64,000 nucleotides of DNA. Origin: Nephromyces sp. MM_2019. Lineage: Eukaryota; Apicomplexa; Aconoidasida; Nephromycida. Location: contig JADHZB010000496.1 of assembly GCA_015657535.1 (NCBI GenBank), positions 21,756-85,755 of the forward strand, read 5' to 3'. Position 1 is the stretch's first letter; every line of letters starts with the position of its first letter. Below, in pieces: positions 23,350-36,705 of the stretch. The position numbers and the translations under genes were made by a program. The notes under the pieces are model-generated. The model was not told where the DNA came from. It did no database searches and saw only the letters and a program-made list of their open reading frames with translations.

Positions 23350-23415
23350 TGTGTGTTAGTGTCCGGAGGCGAATGGAGCTCATCACAAGAGCGGGGGGAT
23401 TCACACTGACCTTAT
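23350..23415. other. GC-rich island with an 8-bp inverted repeat, possible structured RNA
   Basis: In DNA that is about 70-75% A+T, this 60-base stretch is over half G+C and includes a run of six G (23393-23398). GTTAGTGT (23355-23362) pairs with ACACTGAC (23403-23410), eight pairs with one G-U, and an inner GCTC-ATCACAA-GAGC hairpin sits between them. This nested geometry and composition are what a small structured RNA looks like in an AT-rich genome. I could not match it to U-snRNAs, SRP RNA, tRNA or the MRP/P consensus. Confidence 0.35.
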
Positions 23416-24076
23416 ACGCACGTATTTTATGAATGTACAAATTTATTCTGTTATTGGTTATTATAAGCTTTTACTCAAAACTTAGTTAATTAATAGTTTG
23501 AAATATTCAATCTGTTATTTTACAATGCTTAGAAGAATCACTAATACTAAGCTAACTAAAACCGACTTTATAGTAATTTGGGCTTTCAAAATTATATTTA
23601 GAGAGGTATAGTTCAGACTATACATAATAAGCTTGTTTTGGGTGAAAGCGTATATTAAATCAGACATCAGTTTTAAAAGTGTATGCGGATCGAAAAAAGA
23701 GAAAGATTCAAGTTTTTCACTGAAAAAGTATAAAGAGAGGATCTTATATTATTAGTTAGAAGTAAAGACGTCTACGAAACCTCTACTGCGTATTTTTGTA
23801 AATAGAGTCTGAAGCTGTTGAATATTAAAGCTTTTCTAATAGAAAACCATCTCCTCTCACACTTCTTTAATGCAGCAAAAAGTTCAAATAAGTCCTAAAA
23901 TAGTATCAAAAAAGCTCTTCAATGCTTCTTGGTATTTTGAATGGACAATTTGACCTCTTAAAAATTAAATTTTTGCTTTATATTTCTATAAAATTCCAAA
24001 CATGTTACATAATGTTGATGGTATTTTTTTTATGAGAAACTTAGACCTGAGATTTTATTTTTCTATCTAAAATAAG
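23416..24076. other. Intergenic spacer
   Basis: AT-rich; no coding or RNA feature seen apart from the island immediately to its left. Confidence 0.4.
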
Positions 24077-25092
24077 ATGGATCCAGGAGGGGACAGTGTG
24101 GTACAGGTACTTCAGAAAGTCAAATCAAGAACTGGAGAAAAAGTATGGTCCTTTTGGTTGGAATTAGGTAAGGGGATTATTGAGCAGCATTGTTGGGGGA
24201 TTGATCAAAATGTGTAAGACAAATTTCTGAATTTATATCTTTGTAATTTAAAAAAAATTCTTCTCACGAAGAGGGGTTATTTTCAAAAGGAGAAGTGAAT
24301 TTTAATAGTTTGATCTATATTTAGTATTATAATTTTTCAAAATTATTTTTTGTTACCTGAATTACAGAAAATGTTTCGAAATTAATTTTGTAGCAAAAGA
24401 TAGTATAGGTTGTCTTGGTTTTCTGAAAGACGAATTGGTTGCATCTACTTTGTTGTGCCGAAATATTTGCGCAGGTTATTCCGCATATTGCATTCTTCTC
24501 TAAATCATTGAAGTTTAATTATATACTATTTCTTAAAGTTTCAAGAATTGTGTAAGGTTTATAGTCATGTCTTGGTGATTAGCAAGAGTGGGTAAAACAA
24601 CTACCCCATCTATAATGGAGTTATTTTAGTAAAAGATGATATTTTAGTAAGAGATAGAACCAAAAAAAAAAGCGCTGGCTAGTTTAAATAGTCTCGTATG
24701 CAATTGAGATGTTCATAGGAAATTTTTTGACGATGAGGCTTTAAAAAAGAAATATTGTCAAGTTTCTTATAGCACTGCTAAGGCTTGTGTGTGTAATTAT
24801 TTGAATGTAAAAGTGAAATCAGAAAAATTCAATAACTTATCTATGTGTAATAGTAAAGGTTAAATTGATACAAGCGGTGCAGAATTAAAATTTCTTAATA
24901 ATTGTGAAATTTTTGTAGAGCCATTAAGAGGTTTTATGTCTACTAGCTCTGGACAAAGATTTTAGGTATAGGCTCACCGGTGAAATTATTATGATTTAAT
25001 AATTATAAAATAAAATTGTTAATATATAAATAATGGATTATGTTTTTGCAGGAGGATATTATCTAATTTCAAAAGATATAGACAACTTATAA
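24077..25092 (+). pseudogene. Uncertain exon cluster: unidentified gene or decayed gene
   Basis: Several + strand stretches look coding and G-rich. A possible first exon at 24077-24167 begins MDPGGDSVVQVLQKVKSRTG and ends at a GTAAGG donor. A stretch from 24394 reads KDSIGCLGFLKDELVASTLL. Near 24708-24850 are DVHRKFFDDEALKKKYCQVS and more. Near 24880-24960 is EIFVEPLRGFMSTSSGQRF. A final piece after a TTTTTGCAG acceptor ends at TAA 25090-25092. I could not join all of them in one frame: stops (TAG, TGA) fall between or at the ends, and candidate introns would be very short. Either the exon structure is unusual or the gene is broken. No family recognised. Confidence 0.3.
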
Positions 25093-25193
25093 TTTTCTTT
25101 CAAATTAATCTGTTCGCCAACTTTGAGGTAAAAATGTGAATGGTTTTTACTGATTTTCATTGTAATATAACGATTTATTTGAAGCTAAGCTAG

Positions 25194-27150
25194 CTAAATA
25201 TTCAATGAATCTCTGAAATCATCTTCAAATTTTCTAAATTCTTGAGCACTTTTCTCAGCTTTTTTCTGTGTGTTGAATACAAAGTTAATTTTCAGTCAAT
25301 GTTGATTAAAAATAAATTCAGCGTGTGAATTACCTTTTCAGCTTGTTCTTTTTGTTTTTGGAGCCAAGGTAGATAGTTCCTATTGGAAGAATATTGTTAA
25401 AAAAGTTTGGTAAAAGAAAAGAGTGCTTACTTGTGATATTCTTCTTTACTATCTTCTAAAGCTGAGTAGACATCAGACATACCCTCAGATGTTGCAGATG
25501 AAACCCCAACAGTCTGAAATAATTTAAGAATAGTGCTTCTTGGATAGAAGCATTTAGTATTATGGGTAAATGTGTATTTATTACCTTTATAGAGTTGTAA
25601 AATTCATTCAAAACGAGTGCGAATGAGCGGCTAAGACTGTAATAGTTTATTTTATGATGAGGTTGTTATGAAGGATGAGAAGCTTTATTCAAAATTTACC
25701 TTCCGATATAGCTATCTACCTTCCCTATATGGTCAGAGTAACTTTCATAATCTTGCATCCATTCGAGGCATAATTTATGGTCATTAATGTCTGAAATAAA
25801 AACCATTATAATGCACGTATAAATCATAAATATTTTCTAACCTGTTTTATTGAAGCATAAGAAGAAAGGCAATTTACTCTTGTATAAAACACTGAAGTTT
25901 AGAGGTACTAATATATAGTCGTATGAGTTTCAAAGCGTTATTATCAAATTTACCTGCATGCATAAAGCATGTTAGACATGAAAGTCACAGGCTGTTGACA
26001 TCGTGGTGTGTCCATTACGTAGGCAACCGTAGAGGGGAAACTTATAGCCAAGGAGTCTAAAGCAGAAAGAAAAAAGAACAGTTAATTGCAAGCACAAAAC
26101 AGTGAACTATTATTGTGTATCATTACCTAATATTATGGTGCCACTTGCAGACCAATTGAAGATTTCAATTTGACCTGGGGTGTCGATTATAATATAGTCT
26201 AGTTTTGATGCTCTCTTATCAAGTAGTTCTAGGACCTTATCGAATCTGGTTAAAATATCGAGTTAATATGACAAATAATTGAAGTGTATTTTTAATGAAT
26301 AAATTATGTTTAATATTTCGGTGCTAGAGATAGAGTTATACCTTATCGGTTACTAAAACCCTGAACCAAAATGTATTTTGAAAGTGCTAAATTATCGTAT
26401 AGTTATTCTACGGTAATGTCATATTAGTATAGTACCTGGTTGAGAAAAGGTTTAAAGAAGTCATAATCGCCCCATTTGGGCCTAAACGGTATTGCTCCAT
26501 AACTTTTTTGTAATTTACGGTGTCTCGTATATCTTAAAAGTAAAGTAAAACTTAATATAGTTGAGAGTAAAAATTACCACAGATATTAAAAATAACTGCT
26601 TACCAATATTTATTTTGAAAGGGATGTGAATTACCTGAAGTAAGTAAATTATGGAGCTTAAATCTATTTTTAGATAGAAAGTTTACTTACAGCAGGATCT
26701 AGATTGATTGTATATATACGTTTGCCCAGTTGTGTGAGATACCTCAATAGAGAAGCAACAAAGCATGTTTTCCCAGTACCCGCCATCCTGATTGATCAAT
26801 AAAACATTTATAAGGCGTATAAGGTAGTCGAACTCTCTGATAGCATGCGAATAAGATTTGAAAGGTAGTAAGAAAATTTCTCTAGATGAGGGATTAAGTA
26901 AAGGTTTATTTTACAAGGTAGATATTTGTTTTGAAATTCTCATAAGAACTAGTACTTTTAGGTTTTCTTAGCCATTATAGATAAAACATTTTAATCGGTT
27001 ATATTGGCTTCGATATTGGAAGCTTAGTTTACTGGCACATGATGTGAGAATCATCTTATAGGTATTTCATTTAAGGTTGAAGTTAAGCTTCTCTTACCCA
27101 ATTACCACTATGGCGAGTGGACCACTACCTTCTGCTTTTTGGTTATTCAT
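25194..27150 (-). CDS. GPN1: GPN-loop GTPase 1 (RNA polymerase II assembly/import), multi-exon
   Basis: GPN1 (yeast Npa3) is a GTPase for assembly and nuclear import of RNA polymerase II. The start is the ATG at 27150 ([17 protein letters not shown]). After an intron the P-loop [18 protein letters not shown] appears (about 26730-26790), then [29 protein letters not shown], and the family-defining GPN in [19 protein letters not shown]. Switch-like [17 protein letters not shown] follows, then [11 protein letters not shown] and the base-recognition FNKTD. The order and wording match GPN1, not GPN2 or GPN3. The C-terminus is a charged helical tail ([16 protein letters not shown]), shorter than in human. 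About eight small introns. Its pathway partner in other eukaryotes, an RPAP3-like protein, lies 6 kb away. Confidence 0.92.
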
Positions 27151-28976
27151 TGCAATATATAGCCAAGTTCGAGTTAATCTTTATTAAAATTAAGGTATGA
27201 ATCCATTATTTCATATAATTTACAGATTCACCTTCAGTATTGAACTGAATTAATTGGATTTAAGTGAATATGGCAAGTGTTTAAGTATAGTTCATTGATT
27301 GTTTTCATTTGTAAAGGTAATTCCAATACCTGAAACAATAAAGTTAAGTGAAGTCAGTATAAATTTTTTTAAGTTATGTATTAATACTGTTTATTATGAA
27401 AAAAGTATAGTGTGTTGATACAATAAGTAATTATCATATAATTGTAAGCAAAGGCAACTAAAGCTAAACTCAGTAAGTAGCATATTGATTCCTGGTTATA
27501 ATTTTATACTAAACTATGTTAATTTATCTTGGGTTGCAAAATGATGGCTCAACTCTAACGTAATAAATAAGAGAGAAATCAAAATTAAATTAAAAAAATA
27601 ACTAATTATTAAGTAAGAGAGAGCTCTTAACTATATGCATAAATTGTTTAAGTCGTGTACATTTTTAAATAAAGCAGATTAGACTGCTCAAACACATTAG
27701 TTATTATCACGATTGCTTTAATTGATTTTAAATATCAACTTGTAATAACAATTATTGTTTTAAGTTAAAATGTATTTGTTGGAATCTGGTGTCTTTTATC
27801 TAATGCAATTTTCCATTAATTATTTATTGTTAGTCTAATTTCATATATACTAACAAAGGATGTATTATGTGGTCTAGATAGAATTTTAATTTAAGAAAAG
27901 AAAAGCTAAATAATAAGCAAAACTGTTTTGTAGCTATAGCTTAAAATTTGAGAAAGATATAAGAGTAATTAATATTTTTTTTTGTGTGGTTTTAATTTCA
28001 TAATGGAATACCCAAAAGAATAAGTAATATTAATTTTGTAGATATGATTTAATTTAATAAAGGTATAAACTAGGATTATCTAATCAGGCTATAAAACTTT
28101 GATATTTAATTATTTTGTATCCAAGTTTTGCAAACATAACGTATTTTCGAAACTGCTCATGAGAAAAAAAGTGATGGAAAATTGAGTTCTGTGATTGAAT
28201 TCACAGGAGTTAATTGAGAATCTTGAATTTATGCACAAGTGAATTTTGGGTAATTGACTCCATCATCAAGTCAACTCTTGAACTTTTTCTAACAATTTTA
28301 ATCTAAACGTACATAGTTTCGTCAATCACATTCCCCATTCAGCCTACCTCTCAAAATTTGTGTATTTCATCTTCATTGAGCTAATAACACACACACATGA
28401 ATGTCAAATTTAATAGCACGCATGTTTACCTAGTATTTACAAATGTATTAAGCAAAAATTCTATTTCTATATATTTTCACAACATAAACTTGTCCTAAAT
28501 CATTTAGTTGTGTATTCCTTTGAGATTTATATAGCGTAAAATTATCTATAGATATAAATTAACGCACACATACCCACACAATCAATAGTAAGTAGCTCAC
28601 CAAGTTGTTTCAAATTGGCTTGTGCTTGTGATATTACTCAGGTAGGTATTTGCAAAATTGTTGAAACACGTATATCACACCCAAGTGTGCCTAAAATGTG
28701 TAAGCATTTTTGGAATGCATAATCTCCAATAATTTAATTACTTTAACGAATATTACTTCTTTTGGTATTTCATAAACTCAAAAACTTGAATAAACTTAAA
28801 TTGATATTTGACTTTCATGAATCCCATAGATATCTCCATGGAATAAGCGTTAACTTTGATTAGATTCAGACTTAATTTTTGATTTTTTAAGTAACCTTCA
28901 CACGGCTTTTTACGTAACATCCTATCATATCCCATTTATATCATTAAACAATCTTGAATAAAAAGAAGTGTAAAAT
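27151..28976. other. Divergent intergenic spacer
   Basis: About 1.8 kb between GPN1 and VMP1, which are transcribed away from each other. A 60-codon minus-strand frame at 28753-28935 (MGYDRMLRKKPCEG...) is the only candidate and has no support. Short CA tracts near 28388 and 28563. Confidence 0.4.
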
Positions 28977-31149
28977 ATGAAGAAAATTCCTTTAACAGAA
29001 TGTGATGGACAATCCTGTTTACAGACTTCTATGTCCACCACTATTGAGTCTCCCAACCAAAGTTTGGCCAATCAAGAAATATTGAGCATCGATGAGATCC
29101 ACCGACAAGCTTTGAAGGATATTTTGATATCAATTAAAAAGAATCTCAAAGAAAGGCGAAAAGTTTTAACCTTATACAAACAACCTTGGGTAACATTAAT
29201 GAAATGCTCCATCATTGCTTCAAAATACATCTCTATGACAGCCAGACGTGTGTTCCTACACCCTATAACCTATGGCTTAATTATACCAGGCATAATATCA
29301 ATGCACATGCTACAGCATATACAAGGACCACACTCAGAATTCATAAGTGAAGTTTGGATATATACCAAACTGATCACTTGGTGGGTTGTCCTAGGATTTT
29401 TGAGCTCCGTTGGCTTAGGAACGGGTATGCATACAGGTATGGTAAATATAAAATGTAAAAGCGAAACGCCAGAAATGATATCATAAATTTAAATAATGAA
29501 ATAGGTTTTGTGTTTTTATTCCCTCATTTTTTCCTAATATGCACTACCGCGGAGGTGAGACTAACATTTGATCCAATTTTTAAATCTTTACTTCGAAATA
29601 TTTTAACTATCCAGGTATGCAATTCTTTGGATTTCGATCCAAGAATAAATATGTGGCAATACTCGATGACATCACTTAAACATTTTGAGGTATATTTGAG
29701 ATTTTGGCTATAATAAATTAGTTTGTTTATTTAAAAATACCTCAAACATAATTATACCGATTTTCAAATTGTTCAGTGTGGCACGCATAATCCCTCAGAG
29801 AAGTTTGACAGTGAAGTTACTTTTTCAGGATTGGTAATGAAAACATTTTTTTTCGGTATCTTGTGGGGACTTGGATCTGCACTGGGAGAACTTCCACCTT
29901 ATGCAGCTTCTTATGCTTCTGCTATGGTTTGTACTGATTACATAGGTTATAACCTTATTTGTCAATTTAAAACATTATATATAGGCAAGTCTTGAAGACG
30001 AAGAATTCGAAGAAATAGAAGCAGATCTCCACTCTAAAAGATGGTTACTTAATTTCACACACTTGTTACAAGTAAATAGTTTTTATTTATATTATATATA
30101 TTAGGGGACTTATGAAACAAGTCAAAGCTTGGACGATGAAACTTGTTGAAAATTATGGCCCTATTTCTGTCTTTTTCCTTTCATCATGGCCTAATGGTAT
30201 ACCTGAATAAATGATGAAGAAAATTATAACCTATAAGATTCATAATATTTTAATTCTATCTCAGTTAATTTCCAAAACTCACTACTGAGCTCTCCAAAAC
30301 TTTGAATTAATTTAAATTATTTATTCAGCTTTTTTTGACCTATGTGGCATCATTTGTGGCCACTTTATGATGCCATTTTGGAAATTTTTTATCCCACTGG
30401 CAATTGGTAAAGGAGTTGTCAAAATATTTTTCCAGTGCTGCTTCTTTGTTTTCCTTTTCTCGTCTAAATTTGATCAGGTCATTTTACCTTGATTAAAGGA
30501 ATTACCAATTTTAAAAGAAATGAAACTTTAATTTAATAGCAAATCGTCTCTCAAATATATAATAAATTATATCCACTTTCAACCTTTTGATTCTTTTAGA
30601 TGAGGGCACGTCTATTTATTGAATTAGCTAATTTTTGGCCCTTAAGTAGCTGGATCATACATAGATATGAAAGCGCAGATAATTTTGAAAGAGTTATAAT
30701 AAATGAAATACAGAATCTTAGGATTGGAATGAGAGGAGAATCTTTTAATAGAAGTTTACTTTCATTCTCAACATTTATTGCCTTGTCATCTGTTATCATG
30801 ATTGCTGTATTAGGGATCAGTTTTATTGAGAAGCTTGCTCAGAAGAGACAACAGGTTTGAAATATATTTTTATTGAAATTACTTCGAATGTTTAGCTCGA
30901 TTCTGCCAGCCCTAACTAATAACTGTATAACTATGTATAATTTACTTATCTTTCCACAAAAAGGTATATAAATATATATACCTAGACACGTTTACCAACT
31001 GAACGTTTTTAGACATGTATTTGATTATTTTTTTATACTTGCACTCACTTCAGGAAATTGACGAATCAAACATAAAAAAAATTATGAAGAGTGATGCAAC
31101 CCACTGTGAAAAAGTGAACAAACTCACAAACTTATCCATGAGTTTTTGA
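28977..31149 (+). CDS. VMP1: Vacuole membrane protein 1 homologue (VMP1), multi-exon
   Basis: ER multispanning protein of the VTT/DedA group; a phospholipid scramblase needed for autophagosome and lipid-droplet formation in animals. The N-terminal cytosolic part is followed by the hallmark WVVLGFLSSVGLGTGMHTGF (human: GILSSVGLGTGLHTF). After splicing come VCNSLDF, then the core FFFGILWGLGSALGELPPYA, then FFDLCGIICGHFMMPFWKFF. This fully matches VMP1 (GIGTAIGELPPYF; FDLCGITCGHFLVPFW), including the acidic loop EDEEFEEIEADLHS in between. The C-terminal exon has a membrane segment (FIALSSVIMIAVLGISF) and ends MSF with TGA at 31147-31149. Introns are small except the last (about 200 bp). TMEM41B is excluded by the GLGTG and CGTH-type blocks. 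Confidence 0.93.
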
Positions 31150-31830
31150 ATCAACACAATTTTTTTTAATTAACCGCACTTTGTTTTAAAATATTTAACC
31201 CATTTCAGTATTAAAATTATTCATTTTCCTATTGCTTTATGATGGCATCATGGGCAATAATTCGCCACTCTTCAACTGGATAATAACATATATATACTTT
31301 TCACCATCTATATTTTATATAACAATGGGAAATCCTAAAATTCAAGACATTTTAAAAATCTTTTTATTTAATTTCGGAAGAAAATTTACTCCTGTATTAC
31401 ACATAAACTATGTCAATTTCTTAAATTTTATGTTTTTACAATTTTATTGATATTTTACATTCACTATATTCGCTGTAAAAATGTATTTAGGGGAACATCT
31501 GTGAATGTTTTATCATTTAGGCTATATAGTCGGATATAATATAATGATTTTGGCTTAAATATGTATGTCGTATTTGAAAATAGACTTATATATAAGAATT
31601 TTAAATTCTAAATACACTGTTATTCAGATACAATTTGAAAGTTCTCTAGAAAGTATAGGAAATTGTATTTATGTATATTTAAGGCTATAAAATAATACAA
31701 TAATTTAGAGATCGATGATGCAAAAGGATAATTTGTAAAAAGTTATCATAAATTTAAAGAAAATTTTTTCATATTTTAACCTTAATGTGAATTTGTTCCA
31801 GGTTAATTTTATACTGGAACAAAATTAATA
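31150..31830. other. Convergent intergenic spacer
   Basis: AT-rich, between the 3' ends of VMP1 and the VPS9 gene. A 72-codon frame at 31232-31450 is hydrophobic AT-driven sequence with no homology I recognise. Confidence 0.4.
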
Positions 31831-34755
31831 TTAGTTCAGGTTTTGAATGATGAACTTCTTAAGTTCGATCAGTCCATTGTACTCCTTGACAATTTCTCTA
31901 ATTTCAATTATCTTTAGCTGCTCAATATTAGTTATATTTTCAAATGTTCCTCTCGTTGCCAAAGCCTTATCGTACTAAAATATAGAAATGAAATTTTGTA
32001 CAAAAAAATGTTAGATATATCTTATGAAATGATTATGGGTAATTTAGTTATAGTTCTGGCACTTTTTTTCTTTTTGAAAAGAAAGTGTTTAAAATAATCA
32101 TTGAAAATGAGCAAGCATCAATCACTTTATTTAAAGTCACGGGGGGTTTCAATAGTGTTGTAGTAAACTTAAATAAGTAGATAGTCACGATGAACATTTC
32201 AAGTAAAGGTTAATAAGATTGCCTAATACCCTCAAATGAATCTAAAACATCATAAGCTTAGAAGCTAAAACATCATAAACTTACATAAGAGGAGCTCAGA
32301 ATTATATCAAAACAATACATAAAAGTCAATTGTAGTTGAAATTACCAGTTTTTTCAAAACATCGAGTGATTCTGATTTTGAATTCTCAAAGTTTGCTACA
32401 TCATTCCTTTTTATTTGGGAAGATTTTGCTAGTATTGGAAGATCAATATTTGTAATATTATATCTTTCCATAGCATTTGTAAACAGCCTATAAATGAGTT
32501 TTTAAAATGAAAATTGAAATTCAAAGGTCTCAATGAGTTTGAATTTAGTAGGGAATTTTTTTAAATAATATATATACAAATATATATGAATGCATTGAAA
32601 TAATCTCACTTATAGAATTCTTCATCAGAGATATGCAGCTGTGTGTTGTCTCCAAGGTTTGATATAAAAAGTACCTTATATAAACAAAAAATATAGGTAT
32701 CTCAAAATCCAATTGATATTATACTAAATGCTTACAGCTGAAGAAAATTGTGTGAAAAAATAAACTTCTTCTTTGATGTGTAGTGAAGGGTGTCTGAATA
32801 GTTGGATAAATTCTACTTGTAAATTCAAATGGCTTGGATTTGCTTTGATGATGACATAAATTAGCAGTGGTAATATATCATCAGCGCTTGCAAATCTCGA
32901 ATGATCCCTATTTATATTCGAATATAATTTTGCAAGAATAGGTTTAATTTTTATATTGGGTGTAGGTGCTTATATATAACATTTATTATTAAACAATAGG
33001 TCAATGTTATGTAAGTCATGTTTAGTGCTTTAAATAAACTTAGCACCATCTGATTTCTATATTGATATGCTTTAAATATTGACATCTAAAGTGTTGAGAT
33101 ATAAATACATTTTATATAATATCCTAATGTACACTGAAATCCAATGCAATAAAAAAGTGTGTAGATATTTTCATATAACAGATTAATTCGTTCTCTTAAA
33201 TGATTAGATATAATTGACTTACTTGTTATTGACTTCTGATTCTAGGATAGAGACAATAGCTCGGCAACAATTCAGTATGAGAACAAGTTTATCACGAGGA
33301 CACTGTAATTAAAAAATTTGAAATTTTTAGGAAAGTTATTGATCTGCATGTTACCCTCATTTTCTCTAATTTTCGTATTTCATTGACTGCAGTTGAAACT
33401 ATAGCAGGGTCAAAATCATGATCCAATTCTAAGTGTTTAAACTCAATCCAATCTAGGCATCTGAAATAATAATGATGTTTTATAACAGTGTTATAGTGTT
33501 TTCCAAAATCAAACCTAATCTTATCAAATAGGGATTCATCTGCTGTTATGTTGGGACCTAATGTTCGTAGAAGGCTAAAAATAGGTTGTAATGAACGAAT
33601 AATATTTTCTTTTATTGTTAAAATTAAATTTTTTGAAAAGTTGAAACATAATAAATTACTTATTGTAAAGCTTCTGTACTACAAATTTTTCTAGTTTATC
33701 CAATAGTTGAAGTGGTTCTTCGTTTTTGAAAATTTCGAGCTAAAAATACACTCATTTGAAATTGGTAACTTAATTTAAATAATATATATTTACCTGTAGG
33801 AATGAATCACGAATTAGAGTTATAAATTGATGAACTTGATTTGCAGCCTTTTCGGCACTCATAGAGTCTTGAAATGACTCAACAAAGCTGAGTAGCAGCA
33901 ACATAAATTTTTATATTATAAGAAACAGAGGAATGTTTTATAAAGCTAAGGTTAGGAGTTAATGTTTGTCGGATTTGAACTCAGTATAATAGATAAAGAG
34001 TAAATTTTTGGTAATAGGCTATTTGTTTGAGTCGGATGAATTTCAGGTTCTTGATTAGCGATATGGAAACAAAAATTTTGTAAGTTTTACTTCTTTATCT
34101 CTGTGACAATGGAAAGGCATCTAGGGTGCTTAAGTTTTTGTAGGAACTCATTATAAGGAGTTTTTGGTTTGTTTATGGTCCTTGGAGCCTCAGTTTGGTT
34201 TGACTCATAATTCGGAGATTCAATCAATTGCTGTTCATTTTGATTCTCAGGTTCATCAGGTTGAGATTGAACATAAGATAGATTTTTTACTTCTTCCAGA
34301 GGTTTCTGGGTTTCTGGTTTATCCTCTGATCCTTTAGACCTTTCATGGTATTCTGTTAAGTGCTCAGAAGTTATTGGCTTCCTTGTTCCATCAAGAATTG
34401 CAGGGACGGCCTCATTTACAGGTGTGGAGAATAAGGACTCCGGTTGAAACCGAGTGTCTGAAGTTTCTGAGGGATAGATTGTGTTAAGGGTAGTCAAAAC
34501 CTCATGACAACTAAATCCGCCTATTCACATATATAGTAGCTCAAGTGGTGTAAGAAACATATATATCCGGATGTATTTATAACTAATTGACTTACCTCTT
34601 GTTATGAAATTTTTGGTAGTTTTGGATACATGTTCTATAGTCTTTGCGTCAAACTCTCCATTAAGAGAATTTTCTTTTTTCCCTGTTTGTGAGTAAGCCG
34701 AAATATTAGATTCTATTTCTTTATCAGACCCTTCACTCATTTGACTTGCCAACAT
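31831..34755 (-). CDS. VPS9-domain protein, Rab5-family exchange factor, multi-exon
   Basis: VPS9 domains load GTP on Rab5/Rab21 GTPases at early endosomes. The start ATG at 34755 opens a 200-residue acidic, Ser/Glu/Pro-rich disordered region (two exons). NKPKTPYNEFLQKLKHPRCL (about 34090-34150) begins the helical bundle seen before VPS9 in Rabex-5. The domain itself has CPRDKLVLILNCCRAIVSIL, then after a further intron ASADDILPLLIYVIIKANP and HLNLQVEFIQLF, matching Rabex-5 (GADDFLPVLVYVLIKANPP, LLSTVQYISSF). The D of ADDILP and the following acidic and Tyr positions of the catalytic surface are kept. A C-terminal helical tail (NIEQLKIIEIREIVKEY) ends at TAA 31831-31833. No A20 zinc finger or ubiquitin-binding motif is visible. 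About nine introns of 50-200 bp. Confidence 0.88.
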
Positions 34756-36705
34756 GTCGAAAAGTGAGTTCTTTATATTTAAATGGGCAATTTAGGGTGC
34801 AAAGACTTAATAAGTCTTTAAGAATCTAAGCAAGACTAAGTCAAAGCAACAGGAACGTGTAGGTAATGAATATCAGATATAGGTGTATGTACAACCAGTT
34901 GGCCTGCCTGACAAGATTTTTATAATTTAATCCCAAAAGTTATGGAGCTGTAAATTACAAGGTGCTGAACCAAGCCCAAGCACACACCACAATTATTTTA
35001 GCCTATTAATGAAAATATGTAGAAAAAGGTAGTTATAGAGCACAAACATCAAGCTGCAAATCATTCAATTTAAATACCACTAGTTTAGGGCTAAGAGATA
35101 ATTTAGAAACCGAGGGTAATTGGTCAAACCTCTATTACCTACTCGAGGACTTTTAAATCAATATTTGGTAAAACAAATGTATGGAATGATAGTTATAAAA
35201 GCCAAAATCGAACATGATTAATCAAATTAGCAAATGTTTTGTATTACAAGGCTTTAAAAAAAGGGGAGTATCAATTTTTAAATGAATTGTTCTCAATACT
35301 TGTGGAGCCTTAGATGGCCCTCAGTTAAAAAATACTACAGCTGCAAATCTTCTCTTAACAATTTTACTTAAAAGTCCCCCATGAGGACTTTCAAGTGCAT
35401 TAACAGGATTTTATTACTGACTTTGTTCGCTGAGGGATTTTTTAATGTGAAACGAAATAAAATAATTATATAGATTTGGTTAATTTTAGGGTAAGTATTA
35501 AGTTTTTCGGTTTTAAGTCAATCATTCCAGTGATTATATATAATTTTGTAATTGCTAAATTGAATGTTAGAAAAAAGATATTAGGTACTTTGCCATTTAC
35601 TATAAGAGCGTTTGTTTGATTTATATTGAATCCATTCCACTTAGATATAGCTAAATGCTGGGGGAGAGATTGGTTGAATTTCAACAATGTCTTCAAATAT
35701 TATCCTAAATTGAAAGTGTGTTAAGTTTATCATTTTATTGGAGAAAATTTATTATCATGTTGATTGTAAAACTTCTTAATTGTGCCAACTATAACAGAAT
35801 AGCGCTAAGGAGCTTTAAATGTCCTGTCATGTATTCCCATTTAGATTTGTCAAATAAAACCTTAAAACAAAAGCATAAAGTATCCAAGGGTTACTATACT
35901 AAAATAAACAAACTTTTTAGATTCTTAAAATCTTATTGGAAAATATAGACTCTAATTTAAATCTTCGTTTAGAAACAAGTGCTCAGAGAGTATAAGTATT
36001 TGAAACACTTGACGACTTATGCACTATCTTGAATTTTTCTCTTCCAATTTTTTTTATTGGTATATAATTAATGGGACTAAATCATTTCAATTAGAATTTA
36101 AAAGCAATTCGAGATTTGAAATCAAAAACTAAGCTAAACATGCTATTAATGAAACTTAGTTGTTATGGATATCTTAAAATCTAATGCTATGATTTTCACA
36201 CATCCACCCATCCCTAAGCTGATTCAGCTGAAATTAAAATCATAAATCGCACTTTGGTATCTATGTTCGAGTGGGAGCTCAAGATCTCTAATAAGTTATG
36301 TTACAAACATAAAAATTATTCATTTGTTAAAACAACAGTGGTTAAATGTCAAATTTCATTATTTACTATAGAATTATAGTTTAACTAAGCTGTTATAGCT
36401 CTGAATTATTTTGAAATTTTATATAAGATTTTGATATTCTAGTTATATTAAATTCCTTAGAATTTTTATTGGCTCTCGCTTAACAATACACTGTTTTCTA
36501 TTTCAGATTTTAATTATTAAATTTTATGACACGCTTTCTATGTTTTGCGTAGCAAACTGTTTCCCATATTTGACCTAATTATTTTCGGAAAAATTCTAAA
36601 CAGAAACAAATAAATAATTATCTTGTAAATTCGCCATTGAACATAGTTGTAGCATTTAAATTATAGCAAAAAGTGTAATCGGCCTTTTTAAGATTTTTTT
36701 TTTCA
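34756..36705. other. Intergenic region
   Basis: About 1.9 kb between divergent genes. Two 76-codon frames at 35466-35696 (-) and 35718-35948 (+) lack motifs and are not called. Contains a small GC-richer patch near 34890-34990 without recognisable structure. Confidence 0.4.

Noticed and set aside
33968..33985. GAGTTCAAATCC-like T-arm on the minus strand
   Set aside because: The T stem does not pair properly and no D or anticodon arms are found; it lies in an intron of the VPS9 gene.
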